Part shown: one piece after another, positions 7,545 through 15,301 of the stretch | Numbering within the stretch: position 1 is the stretch's first letter | Layout of the letters: each line of letters opens with the position of its first letter | From: Bacillota bacterium | Lineage (GTDB): Bacteria; Bacillota; Clostridia; Christensenellales; JAEXRW01 | Direction of reading: 5' to 3' | Assembly: GCA_023454175.1 (NCBI GenBank) | Contig: JAEXRW010000029.1 | Span: 1 to 26,463 of the forward strand | Length of the DNA: 26,463 nt | Translations under genes and position numbers: made by a program | The notes under the pieces: generated by a model | The model's input: the letters and a program-made list of their open reading frames with translations, nothing else | Told to the model about the DNA's origin: nothing | Databases searched by the model: none

Positions 7545-9083
7545 ATGAACAAAAAGATCATAGCGTGGGACCTGGGCACCGGCGGAAACAAGGCATCCCT
7601 GTATGACAGCGACGGCAACTGCCTGGCCGCGATCTTCGTATCCTACGACACGCTGTATCCCAACCACGGCTGGCATGAGCAGAAGCCTGAAGACTGGTGG
7701 AACGCCATCGTGAAAAGCACCCGCAAACTGCTGCAGGAAACGGGCGTGGATAAAAACGAGATCACCTGCTGCGGCATATCGGGGCACAGCCTGGGCGCAG
7801 TGCCGCTGGACAGGGACGGCAACCTGCTGCGGGAGAGCACACCCATCTGGTCGGACAGCAGGGCGATAGAACAATCCACACGGTTTTTCAAGACCTACAG
7901 CGAAGAGAAGTGGTACATGATCACGGGCAACGGCTTTACGCCGCAGCTGTACACGGCATTCAAGATCCTGTGGTACAAGGACAACCAGCCCGATGTCTAC
8001 AACAGGATGGACAAGGTGATCGGGACGAAGGACTATGTCAACTACCGCCTGACCGGCAGGATCGTGACAGACCCCTCCTACGCTTCGGGCTCGGGCGTGT
8101 ATGACCTGGAGAAGTGGGCGTATTCCGACGAACTCATAAAGGCTACGGGACTCCCGGCGAAGCTCTTTCCCGAGATCGTACCCTCCACCTCCGTCATCGG
8201 CACCATCCAGCCCAAGGCCGCGGAAGAACTGGGGCTCTCCACCAAAGTGGAGGTGGTGGCCGGCGGCGTGGACAACTCCTGCATGGCCCTGGGCGCAAAG
8301 GCATTCAAGGAAGGCAGGGTGTACAACTCGCTGGGCTCTTCCTCCTGGATAGCGGTATCGTCGCAAAAGCCGCTGCTGGAAAAGAAGTCCCGCCCCTATG
8401 TATTCACGCATGTCGTACCCGGCTATTTCGCTTCCGCCCTTTGCATCGCATCGGGCGGCACGAGCTTTCGCTGGGTGAAGGACCAGCTCTCCACAGACCT
8501 TTTGATGAAGGCGGAAAAGGAAAACCTGGATGTGTACGACCTGATGACGCAGGAAGCCGGCAAATCCAGGCTGGGGGCCAACAAGCTCCTCTTCAACCCC
8601 AGCATGGGCGGCGGGATGCCCATCGACAAGAGCGGCAACATCCGCGGCGCGTTCATCGGGCTGGACCTGGTGCATACGAGGGCGGACGTGGTCCGTGCAT
8701 CCATGGAAGGGATCACGCTGGGGCTGCGCGCGTGCCTGGACAAACTGCGCGAGATGACGCAGATCAGCGGCGAGATGCTGCTGGTAGGCGGGGGGAGCAA
8801 GAGCGCGCTCTGGCGCCAGATCTACGCGGACTGCTACAACATGAACGTGATCAAGACCAACATCGACCAGCAGGCGGCCGCACTGGGCGCAGCAGCATGC
8901 GCAGCCGTGGGGACGGGCATATGGAAAAACTTTGACCGGATAGACGAACTGCACGTGGTGGATGAAGTGGTGGCGCCCATCCCCGAAAACGTGGAGAAAT
9001 ACAACAAGCTGTCCAAACTATTCAACACGGCATCCGACTATCTTTCCGACCTGGGCGACATGATCCGGGCAACCGAGATATAA
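7545..9083 (+). CDS. FGGY-family carbohydrate kinase (xylulokinase-like)
   Basis: The 512-residue protein has the two actin-like ATPase domains of FGGY kinases: an N-terminal W-D-L-G-T-G-G-N-K phosphate loop, I-S-G-H-S-L-G near residue 85, I-W-S-D-S-R, G-G-V-D-N-S, and a C-terminal V-G-G-G-S-K-S-A-L-W-R-Q segment ending the family's signature. It phosphorylates a ketose, polyol or similar sugar with ATP in the cytoplasm. The S-G-H-S-L-G segment differs from the T-G-Q-M-H-G of true xylulokinases (compare the kinase at 21754), so the substrate is probably different. ATG 7545 is chosen because TGGAGGAAGG at 7531-7540 precedes it; ATG 7541 is out of frame. It starts 36 nt after the regulator and ends at a strong hairpin, so it is likely the last gene of that transcript. 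Confidence 0.9.
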   Translation: MNKKIIAWDLGTGGNKASLYDSDGNCLAAIFVSYDTLYPNHGWHEQKPEDWWNAIVKSTRKLLQETGVDKNEITCCGISGHSLGAVPLDRDGNLLRESTPIWSDSRAIEQSTRFFKTYSEEKWYMITGNGFTPQLYTAFKILWYKDNQPDVYNRMDKVIGTKDYVNYRLTGRIVTDPSYASGSGVYDLEKWAYSDELIKATGLPAKLFPEIVPSTSVIGTIQPKAAEELGLSTKVEVVAGGVDNSCMALGAKAFKEGRVYNSLGSSSWIAVSSQKPLLEKKSRPYVFTHVVPGYFASALCIASGGTSFRWVKDQLSTDLLMKAEKENLDVYDLMTQEAGKSRLGANKLLFNPSMGGGMPIDKSGNIRGAFIGLDLVHTRADVVRASMEGITLGLRACLDKLREMTQISGEMLLVGGGSKSALWRQIYADCYNMNVIKTNIDQQAAALGAAACAAVGTGIWKNFDRIDELHVVDEVVAPIPENVEKYNKLSKLFNTASDYLSDLGDMIRATEI

Positions 9084-9129
9084 GCCGGCTGGATCCCGTT
9101 TAAACCAAACCATGGCCCAAACGAACGAA

Positions 9130-9156
9130 GACAGGCCGGGCAGCGCCCGGCCTGTC
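9130..9156 (+). terminator. Stem-loop terminator after the FGGY kinase
   Basis: A perfect 12-bp stem, GACAGGCCGGGC (9130-9141) with GCCCGGCCTGTC (9145-9156), has a three-base loop. The following bases, AGTTTGACTCATTT, are T-rich but lack a clean T run. The position between kinase and transporter genes fits a terminator or strong attenuator. Confidence 0.65.
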
Positions 9157-9187
9157 AGTTTGACTCATTTCACCGGGGGAGAAAATC

Positions 9188-10117
9188 GTGTTGATCAAGC
9201 CCATGAAACAACCCACATATCCCATCATCGTGGCCGCGGTATTCCTGGCGGTGGTGGCCTACTCCTTTGCACCGGTATTCATCAAACTGCTGCTGGCCGA
9301 GGGGATGGACCCTGCCTGGATGGCTACGCTCCGGCTGGGGGGATCGGCGGTATTCCTCACGCCGCTGGCGCTGGCACGTAAGACCCACCGCACCGAGATA
9401 AGGTCGATGAGCGGCAAACAGCGCGTGGCCGCCGTACTGGCGAGCCTCTTCCTGGCCGGGCATTTCGTGACGTGGATACTGGCGCTGAAATATACCACCT
9501 CCCTGGCTTCGACCGCCATCATCTGTACGCAGACCATCTTTTCGGCGCTCTTTTCGCGGATGATCCTGAAGGAGAAGCAAAGCGTGGCGATCCTGATCGG
9601 GCTCGGCGCGTCCATAGCCGGAACGCTGGTGATCAGCTGGTCGGACCTGCAGACGATGGGGAACATGACGGGCAGCATCATCGCCATCATCAGCTCGGTG
9701 CTCATCGCGCTGTATTATGTGATGGGGCGCATCGCACGCCAAAGCGTCTCCCTCACGCCCTATACCTGGCTGGTCTATGCCATGGGCGCTATTTTCCTCG
9801 TGCTGTACGCCGTGATTACAAGCCCCGGACAATGCCGCATCCCTTCCTGGAACAGCGCGGTATACATCCTGGGTCTGATATTCATCTGCACATACCTGGG
9901 GCACAGCGTGGTGAACTGGGCGCTGAAATACACCCAGGCCGCCTTCATCTCCACCATGACCCTGCTGCAGCCGATATGGACATACCTGTGGGGCATCTTG
10001 ATCCTCATGGAAACGGCGGGGCAGAATGTATTCATCGGCGCGGCCATGATCCTGGCCGGACTCGGCGCCTATATCCCCATCAACAGGATGCTGCAAAAGA
10101 GGCGGGCCGAAAAGTAA
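9188..10117 (+). CDS. EamA/DMT-family permease
   Basis: The 309-residue, strongly hydrophobic protein has about ten predicted membrane helices arranged as two five-helix EamA repeats. The first repeat includes A-Y-S-F-A-P-V-F-I-K and W-M-A-T-L-R, the second L-G-H-S-V-V-N-W-A-L-K-Y and L-Q-P-I-W-T-Y, both typical of the drug/metabolite transporter superfamily. Members export amino acids, nucleobases or metabolites, or import small solutes; direction and substrate are not readable. GTG 9188 is the start because GGGGGAG at 9175-9181 lies six bases upstream. The C-terminus is basic (K-R-R-A-E-K), consistent with a cytoplasmic end. It stands alone between two stem-loops and converges on the MFS gene. 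Confidence 0.86.
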   Translation: MLIKPMKQPTYPIIVAAVFLAVVAYSFAPVFIKLLLAEGMDPAWMATLRLGGSAVFLTPLALARKTHRTEIRSMSGKQRVAAVLASLFLAGHFVTWILALKYTTSLASTAIICTQTIFSALFSRMILKEKQSVAILIGLGASIAGTLVISWSDLQTMGNMTGSIIAIISSVLIALYYVMGRIARQSVSLTPYTWLVYAMGAIFLVLYAVITSPGQCRIPSWNSAVYILGLIFICTYLGHSVVNWALKYTQAAFISTMTLLQPIWTYLWGILILMETAGQNVFIGAAMILAGLGAYIPINRMLQKRRAEK

Positions 10118-10150
10118 AAAAGCATGCCTATGTGACAGGCATGCTTTTTT
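10116..10150. terminator. Bidirectional intrinsic terminator between convergent transporter genes
   Basis: AAAAAAGCATGCCT (10116-10129) and AGGCATGCTTTTTT (10137-10150) form a perfect 14-nt inverted repeat with a seven-base loop. It has a run of six T on the plus strand and, by symmetry, on the minus strand, so it can stop transcription from both sides. A further GGCGGC/GCCGCC hairpin lies at 10158-10173. Confidence 0.92.
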
Positions 10151-10214
10151 GGATTGCGGCGGCGGTCGCCGCCAGATTCAAAGACAATTCAAGGCATTCC
10201 GACTTACATGATCT

Positions 10215-11426
10215 TCAGGATTTCTGCTCCGCAGCCTGCCCGGGTACATTTCTGGCGGTACGGCTGAGCATACGGTAGACGAAAACCGCAGCCACGACCG
10301 CCACCAATTCAAACAGGACCACCGAGAGGAAAGCATAATTCAAACCGATGGCGTCCCCGAGGATGCCAACGATCCAGGAACCCAGCATCACGCCTGTACT
10401 GGAGAAGGTAAACAGCACGCCGAGGGCACTGCCCCCGGCTTCACTATTGATCCGAGAGACGGTGGCGGTGGTGGCGGGGAACACACTGGAAAAGAACAGA
10501 CCCGTCAGCGGGAGGATGAAGGCGAAAGCGGCGGGCAGGCATGTGCCCAGTGCAAGGGTCACAACCGCGCCGGCAAAGGAAAAAGCCAGGACGACGATGT
10601 ATTTCAAACGATCGATGACAAAGCTGCCCACCAGCCGTCCAACGGTAAGGCATGCAAAGTAAATGGTGAGGTATATGGACGCCATGTAGGGTTCCATGCC
10701 CTTGACATCCTTCAGGTAGGAGACCATCCAGGTGGCCACCGCGACTTCGGCGGTGCAGTGGGCGCATATCATCACATAAAACCATGCCATCTTCCGGGAA
10801 AGGGCTGCGCGGAAGAGGGTAAAGAAACCTTTGAAGTTTTTGCTGGCCACCAGCACAGGCCGCGCTGGATAGCGCAGCAGCAGAAAGAAGACGACTAATA
10901 CGGCGACGAGCACCAGGCTGATCTGGAACGTGACGCGCCAGGACACGCCCGATACCAGCAGGGAGCCCGATACATAGGGCACGCTCATGGCCCCGATCCC
11001 GTAACAGACATTGAGCAGGGAGAGGTAGCGCCCTTTTTTCGCATCATGAATATCCGCTATGATCGCACTGCCGCCCAGAAGGATGGAGCCCATGCCGAGC
11101 CCGATGAAAAACATGCCGATGAAGAGCAGGACGACATCGGAAAAGAGGGAGTAGGTCAGGATGCCCACGGTCAGGCAGATAGCTGAAATAAAGATGACCG
11201 TTTTTCTTCCCGTGAGTTCAAACAGGAAGCCGCCGAAAAAGGTAGCCAGCGCAAAACCGATGGAAGCCGCCAACAGGATATTGCCGCTGGTGGCGTAACT
11301 GAAATTCAAATCACTGATGACATACGGCATGGAAGGACCCTTCAGATTTTCCACATAACCGAGTGTGAGATAGGCAAAGAACACAGCAAGGCTGATCAGG
11401 AGGGGCGAACTGGAATGCTTTTTCAT
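10215..11426 (-). CDS. Major facilitator superfamily transporter
   Basis: The 403-residue protein has about twelve hydrophobic segments and the MFS layout. Motif A between helices 2 and 3 reads G-G-F-L-F-E-L-T-G-R-K, and there is a long central cytoplasmic loop near residues 195-210. The N-terminal Y-V-E-N-L-K-G-P segment after helix 1 resembles sugar-type MFS carriers (FucP/hexose group), so sugar or polyol uptake is likely, but the substrate is uncertain. Four in-frame start options cluster at 11435-11424. The fourth (ATG at 11426) is preferred because AAAGGA lies eight bases upstream of it, while the first ATG directly abuts that site. It is transcribed divergently from the LacI regulator at 11597 across a 170-nt region and is probably controlled by it. 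Confidence 0.88.
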   Translation of the reverse strand: MKKHSSSPLLISLAVFFAYLTLGYVENLKGPSMPYVISDLNFSYATSGNILLAASIGFALATFFGGFLFELTGRKTVIFISAICLTVGILTYSLFSDVVLLFIGMFFIGLGMGSILLGGSAIIADIHDAKKGRYLSLLNVCYGIGAMSVPYVSGSLLVSGVSWRVTFQISLVLVAVLVVFFLLLRYPARPVLVASKNFKGFFTLFRAALSRKMAWFYVMICAHCTAEVAVATWMVSYLKDVKGMEPYMASIYLTIYFACLTVGRLVGSFVIDRLKYIVVLAFSFAGAVVTLALGTCLPAAFAFILPLTGLFFSSVFPATTATVSRINSEAGGSALGVLFTFSSTGVMLGSWIVGILGDAIGLNYAFLSVVLFELVAVVAAVFVYRMLSRTARNVPGQAAEQKS

Positions 11427-11485
11427 CAACATCATCCTTTATCTAAAATGAATAGATTAACAATACAGAAAGCCCGATGTACATA

Positions 11486-11520
11486 TTGACCACAAGACCA
11501 TTCTGTTATAGTATATACTA
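11486..11520 (+). promoter_or_regulatory. Promoter and palindromic operator in the MFS/LacI divergent region
   Basis: TTGACC (11486-11491), a 17-nt spacer and TAGTAT (11509-11514) form a plausible promoter for the LacI gene. The -10 lies inside a perfect 12-nt palindrome, TAGTATATACTA, at 11509-11520. A LacI-type repressor bound there would block this promoter and could also affect the divergent MFS gene. Confidence 0.5.
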
Positions 11521-11596
11521 AAAGAGCCCGCGCACGTTAGCTAAATTTCTACAAAAACACTCGTTTTTATAAAATAATCAGGAAGGCGTTTTCGTC

Positions 11597-12625
11597 ATGC
11601 ACATAACGATCAACAAGATAGCCGAGCTGGCGGGCGTCTCCCGGGGAACCGTGGACAAGGTGCTCCACAACAGGCCCGGCGTAAGCGATGACGTCCGGGC
11701 AAAAATCAACAGGATCCTGGAAGAAGCGGCATACAAACCCAACAGGATCGGCAAGGCGCTGGCCAATTTCAACAACCGCAGGACCATCGGCATCATCGTA
11801 ACGCCCGAGGACAACCCTTTCATCGAAGATATCAAAAAAGGGATCTACCAGGCATACGGCGAGATCAGCGATTTCGGGCTGGACATCGATTACATGGCCA
11901 TGACCAGCAACGACCCCGGCGAACTGGCCGGCCTGATCCGCCTGCTGATGGAACGGCGGGTATCCGCACTGATGGTACCCACATATGACAGCGCCGAAGT
12001 GCGTGAGGCGCTGGGACTGGCGGCCGCAGCGGGCATCGCCATCGCAACGTTTCTCAGCGACCTGCCCGGTATCCAGCGGATCTGCTTCGTGGGGCATGAC
12101 CTGGAAAAGGGCGGACGGGTCGCAGGCCAACTGATGGGAAAGATGCTCAGGGGCGGAGGCAGGGTGGCGATCCTGAGCGGGCCTTCCAACATGACGGCGC
12201 ACCGGAAAAGGGTCGGGAGCTTTTGCGAGGAAATCGGAACATACCGGCCCGCGATCACCATCACGGAAACCATCGACATATCCGACAGCGATGCGAAGGG
12301 ATACCGCGTTACCGGCAGGCTGCTGGCCGAGCACCCCGATCTCGCGGGGCTGTACATCACCGGCGCCGGCGTGGCGGGAATCTGCCGCGCCATCGTGGAA
12401 GCAGGGAGGGCGGGCAAAGTCCGGGTGGTCTGCTTTGACTTCGTACCCACGACAAAAGAATATGTGAAGGACGGCGTGATCGATTTTGCCATCGGCCAGG
12501 ACCCATTCTTCGAAGGGTATACGCCTGTAAAAGTGCTGGCTGAATACCTGATGAGCGGGAAGCTCCCCGAACGCGACGTGATCCATACCAAAGTGGATAT
12601 ACGTATCCGGGAGAACATTGACTGA
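11597..12625 (+). CDS. LacI-family transcriptional regulator
   Basis: The 342-residue protein has standard LacI architecture. Residues 1-55 contain the helix-turn-helix I-N-K-I-A-E-L-A-G-V-S-R-G-T-V-D-K-V-L and a hinge. The rest is a periplasmic-binding-protein-type sensor resembling ribose-binding folds (G-I-I-V-T-P-x-x-N-P-F near residue 64; V-V-C-F-D-F near 278; I-G-Q-D-P-F near 303). It should bind operator DNA as a dimer, releasing or tightening on a sugar or related ligand. Asp replaces the more usual Ser in T-V-D-K of the recognition helix, which may give distinct operator specificity. GGAAGG at 11581-11586 precedes ATG 11597. Its neighbours (divergent MFS gene, downstream URO-D and creatininase genes) are the probable regulon. 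Confidence 0.9.
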   Translation: MHITINKIAELAGVSRGTVDKVLHNRPGVSDDVRAKINRILEEAAYKPNRIGKALANFNNRRTIGIIVTPEDNPFIEDIKKGIYQAYGEISDFGLDIDYMAMTSNDPGELAGLIRLLMERRVSALMVPTYDSAEVREALGLAAAAGIAIATFLSDLPGIQRICFVGHDLEKGGRVAGQLMGKMLRGGGRVAILSGPSNMTAHRKRVGSFCEEIGTYRPAITITETIDISDSDAKGYRVTGRLLAEHPDLAGLYITGAGVAGICRAIVEAGRAGKVRVVCFDFVPTTKEYVKDGVIDFAIGQDPFFEGYTPVKVLAEYLMSGKLPERDVIHTKVDIRIRENID

Positions 12626-12668
12626 TACGCTTCAACCCTTAATAAGCGGAGTCCAGCGGAGGCGCACG

Positions 12669-12683
12669 GTCCGGGGACCGGAC
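12669..12683 (+). other. Short hairpin between the LacI gene and the URO-D genes
   Basis: GTCCGG (12669-12674) and CCGGAC (12678-12683) pair around a GGA loop. No T run follows. It may be a weak terminator or a leader structure before the URO-D gene at 12737. Confidence 0.35.
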
Positions 12684-12736
12684 ATTCAAACTGAACCAAT
12701 ATGCCAGAAACTATATATGAAATGGAGTTTAATTCA

Positions 12737-14014
12737 ATGAATGCACGTGAACGGTTAAACATGACCTTAAACCACCAGGAACCGGATAAAGTGGTGGTGG
12801 ACCTGGGCAGCAGCGTGGTGACGGGCATCGCGGCGGGTGCGCTCTCCAGGCTGCGCGACGCGCTGGGGCTGGAAAAAAGGCTCGTGAAGGTATATGAGCC
12901 CATGCAGCTGCTGGGCGAAGTGGAAGAGGATGTACGGGAGGCGCTGGGGATCGATGTGGCGGGCGTGTGCCCCAACATCGTGAACTTCGGCTATGAAAAC
13001 AAGGACTGGAAACCATGGCACCTGGCCGACGGGACGGAAGTGCTGGTAGGGGGCGGCTTCACCACCACCGTGGATGAAAAGGGCGATACCTACATCTATC
13101 CGCAGGGGGACCTGAAGGCGCGGCCGAGCGGGATGATGCCCAAGGGCGGCTGGTATTTCGACCAGATGGTGCGCCAGGAACCCTACGACGAGGACAAGCT
13201 GGATGCAAAAGCGGCGCGGGAGGATTTCAAGGACGATTTCGGGCTGCTGAAGGATGAGACGCTACGGTATATGGAAAACCTGAGCAGCTACTATTATGAC
13301 AACACCGAATACGGCATCAACCTGGGCAATTTCTACGCCACATTCGGAGACGTGGCATTTATCCCCGGGGTGGGGCTGAAGGTAACCAAAGGCGTGCGCT
13401 CGGCCGAAGACTGGCTGGTGACACATTATACCGCCCCTGAATACATCAAGGAAGTATACCAGATGCACAGCGAGGCGGCGCTGAAAAACCTGGGCATGCT
13501 GTGGGAGGCCATCGGGAAGAAGGCGCAGGTCATCCAACTCAGCGGCACGGATTTCGGCACGCAGCGGAGCGAATACATCTCCCCCGACATGTACAGGGAA
13601 TTTTACAAGCCCCTCCACAAAAAAGTGAACGACTGGGTGCACAGCAAAACGACCTGGAAGACCATGTACCACTCCTGCGGCGCCATCACCAATTTCCTGG
13701 ACGACTTCGTGGAGGCGGGCGTGGATATCGTGAATCCCGTGCAGTGCTCCGCGGCCTGCATGGACCCCAAATGGCTGAAGGAAACATACGGGAAGAAGCT
13801 GGTCTTCTGGGGCGCGGGCATGGATACGCAGAAGATCCTGCCTTTCGGCACGCCTGAAGAGGTGCATGAACACGTGCTGGAACGGCTGGAGATCTTCGCG
13901 CCGGGCGGCGGATTTGTCTTCAACGCCATCCACAACATACAGGCCAACGTACCGGTACAAAACATCATCACCGCCTTCAACGCCGTGAAGGAGTACAACA
14001 ACCGGAAAAGATAA
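12737..14014 (+). CDS. Uroporphyrinogen decarboxylase-fold protein, methyltransferase-like
   Basis: The 425-residue protein starts M-N-A-R-E-R-L-N-M-T-L-N-H-Q-E-P-D-K, the characteristic opening of MtaA-type URO-D relatives. Near the C-terminus it has H312-S-C314-G, G-M-D-T-Q-K-I-L-P-F-G-T-P-E-E-V, and H399-N-I-Q-A-N-V-P. H-x-C with a later His is a plausible zinc site for activating a thiol or binding a methyl acceptor. Compared with the gene at 14036 it has about 50 extra residues around 85-150, including Y-I-Y-P-Q-G. The frame opens at 12701, but ATG 12737 is preferred because TGGAG at 12723-12727 precedes it. It is 21 nt from the next URO-D gene, almost certainly in one operon. Function as a demethylating enzyme is inferred from family only. 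Confidence 0.82.
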   Translation: MNARERLNMTLNHQEPDKVVVDLGSSVVTGIAAGALSRLRDALGLEKRLVKVYEPMQLLGEVEEDVREALGIDVAGVCPNIVNFGYENKDWKPWHLADGTEVLVGGGFTTTVDEKGDTYIYPQGDLKARPSGMMPKGGWYFDQMVRQEPYDEDKLDAKAAREDFKDDFGLLKDETLRYMENLSSYYYDNTEYGINLGNFYATFGDVAFIPGVGLKVTKGVRSAEDWLVTHYTAPEYIKEVYQMHSEAALKNLGMLWEAIGKKAQVIQLSGTDFGTQRSEYISPDMYREFYKPLHKKVNDWVHSKTTWKTMYHSCGAITNFLDDFVEAGVDIVNPVQCSAACMDPKWLKETYGKKLVFWGAGMDTQKILPFGTPEEVHEHVLERLEIFAPGGGFVFNAIHNIQANVPVQNIITAFNAVKEYNNRKR

Positions 14015-14035
14015 CGCAAAGGAGATGGGGCAAAA

Positions 14036-15157
14036 ATGACTTCACGCGAACGATTCCATCGAGCCATAAACCACCAGGAGCCCGACCGCGTACCCATCGA
14101 CGTAGGACAGGACTTTCACAACGGGCTGCACGAGGTGGCCTACCGCAACCTGCTGGCATACCTGGGGGAGACGGATGAGATCCGCATCTATGACCAGATG
14201 CAGCACCTGGCGGTGTGCAAGCAGAGCGTGCTTGAAAGGCTGCATGGGGATACCCGCTATTTCATGGCCAACGCGGGAGCGGATTTCAACCTGACCTTCG
14301 ACCCGGACGGCAGCTGGCTGGACGAGTGGGGCGTGCGAAGGGTGAACTGCGGGCTTTACGACGAGAATGTGGGGCCGGCGCTGGCCGAGTGCACGCTGGA
14401 AGACGTGAAAAAGTACCGCATGCCCGACCCCTGCGACCCGCACCGGTTCAAGGACCTGAAAGCAACCGCGAAGAAGCTGTACGAAACCACGGACTACGCC
14501 GTGATCGGCGCCAACGCGGCATCCCTCTTTTTCCTCTCCTCCGAGATCATCGGGTACCAGGAGTACATGGAAAAAATTCTGACCGAGCCCCTGCTCATCG
14601 AGACCCTGGTGGACCGCATCCTGGAATTCCAGATGGCATACTTCGACAGGTATCTGGATGAAGTGGGCGAGTATGTGGAACTGGTGTGGATGGGGGACGA
14701 CTGGGGGACGCAGATGCAGCCGCTGATGAACCCCAGGCTCTTCCGCGAGATCTTCGCTCGAAGATACAGGATATTTACCGACATGGTGCATAAAAAGACC
14801 AAAGCCAAGGTGGCACTGCACAGCTGCGGCCGCGTGGAATGGGCCATGAACGACCTGATCGACGCAGGCATCGACGTGCTGCATCCCCTGCAGGGGGACG
14901 CGCTGAACATGGGCGACGCGGCGGGACTGAAAAAGGCTTTCGGTGACAAACTGGTTTTCTACTCCAACCTTTCCAACCAGACGATCCTGCCCTTTGGCAC
15001 GCCCGAAATGGTGCGGCAGGAGGTACGGGAGAAGATACAAGCACTGGCGCCGGGGGGAGGATATATCATCTCGGCGGGGCACAACATCCAGGCCGATGTA
15101 CCGCCTGAAAACATCCTGGCGCTGTATGATGCCGCCGTGGAGCACGGCAAGTACTGA
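14036..15157 (+). CDS. Uroporphyrinogen decarboxylase-fold protein, methyltransferase-like
   Basis: The 373-residue protein is a second tandem URO-D member: M-T-S-R-E-R-F-H-R-A-I-N-H-Q-E-P-D-R at the start, W-M-G-D-D-W-G-T-Q near residue 220, H262-S-C264-G, L-P-F-G-T-P-E-M-V, and H349-N-I-Q-A-D-V-P-x-E-N-I at the end. The signature matches the proteins at 1602 and 12737, so the three form one subgroup within the window, though overall they are clearly diverged paralogues rather than recent duplicates. The ribosome site AAAGGAGA at 14018-14025 lies just upstream of ATG 14036. These enzymes usually work with a corrinoid protein or transfer methyl groups to a thiol or folate; no partner is encoded here. 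Substrate unknown. Confidence 0.82.
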   Translation: MTSRERFHRAINHQEPDRVPIDVGQDFHNGLHEVAYRNLLAYLGETDEIRIYDQMQHLAVCKQSVLERLHGDTRYFMANAGADFNLTFDPDGSWLDEWGVRRVNCGLYDENVGPALAECTLEDVKKYRMPDPCDPHRFKDLKATAKKLYETTDYAVIGANAASLFFLSSEIIGYQEYMEKILTEPLLIETLVDRILEFQMAYFDRYLDEVGEYVELVWMGDDWGTQMQPLMNPRLFREIFARRYRIFTDMVHKKTKAKVALHSCGRVEWAMNDLIDAGIDVLHPLQGDALNMGDAAGLKKAFGDKLVFYSNLSNQTILPFGTPEMVRQEVREKIQALAPGGGYIISAGHNIQADVPPENILALYDAAVEHGKY

Positions 15158-15189
15158 AGAAAGAGAACCACCCAAGATCCTATCCGGCA

Positions 15190-15214
15190 GGGGGCGGCGA
15201 CAACAGCCTCCCCC
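15190..15214 (+). other. Intercistronic stem-loop
   Basis: GGGGG-C-GGC (15190-15198) pairs with GCC-T-CCCCC (15206-15214), leaving one C/T mismatch and a seven-base loop. No T run follows directly. It lies in a 144-nt gap inside the URO-D cluster and could be an RNA-stability element or weak terminator separating the gene at 15302. Confidence 0.45.
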
Positions 15215-15301
15215 GGTTCGGTCCAAGGGTAATACAGACCGCAACATCTCTTTGGACTTCTTTATCATCATCTTATTTCATTTATCAAAGGAGGCGCCAA
15301 C

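Noticed and set aside
7389..8954. A 521-codon minus-strand frame opposite the FGGY kinase
   Set aside because: It overlaps the complete kinase gene, which has all expected motifs. The minus product has no recognisable domain and no ribosome binding site.
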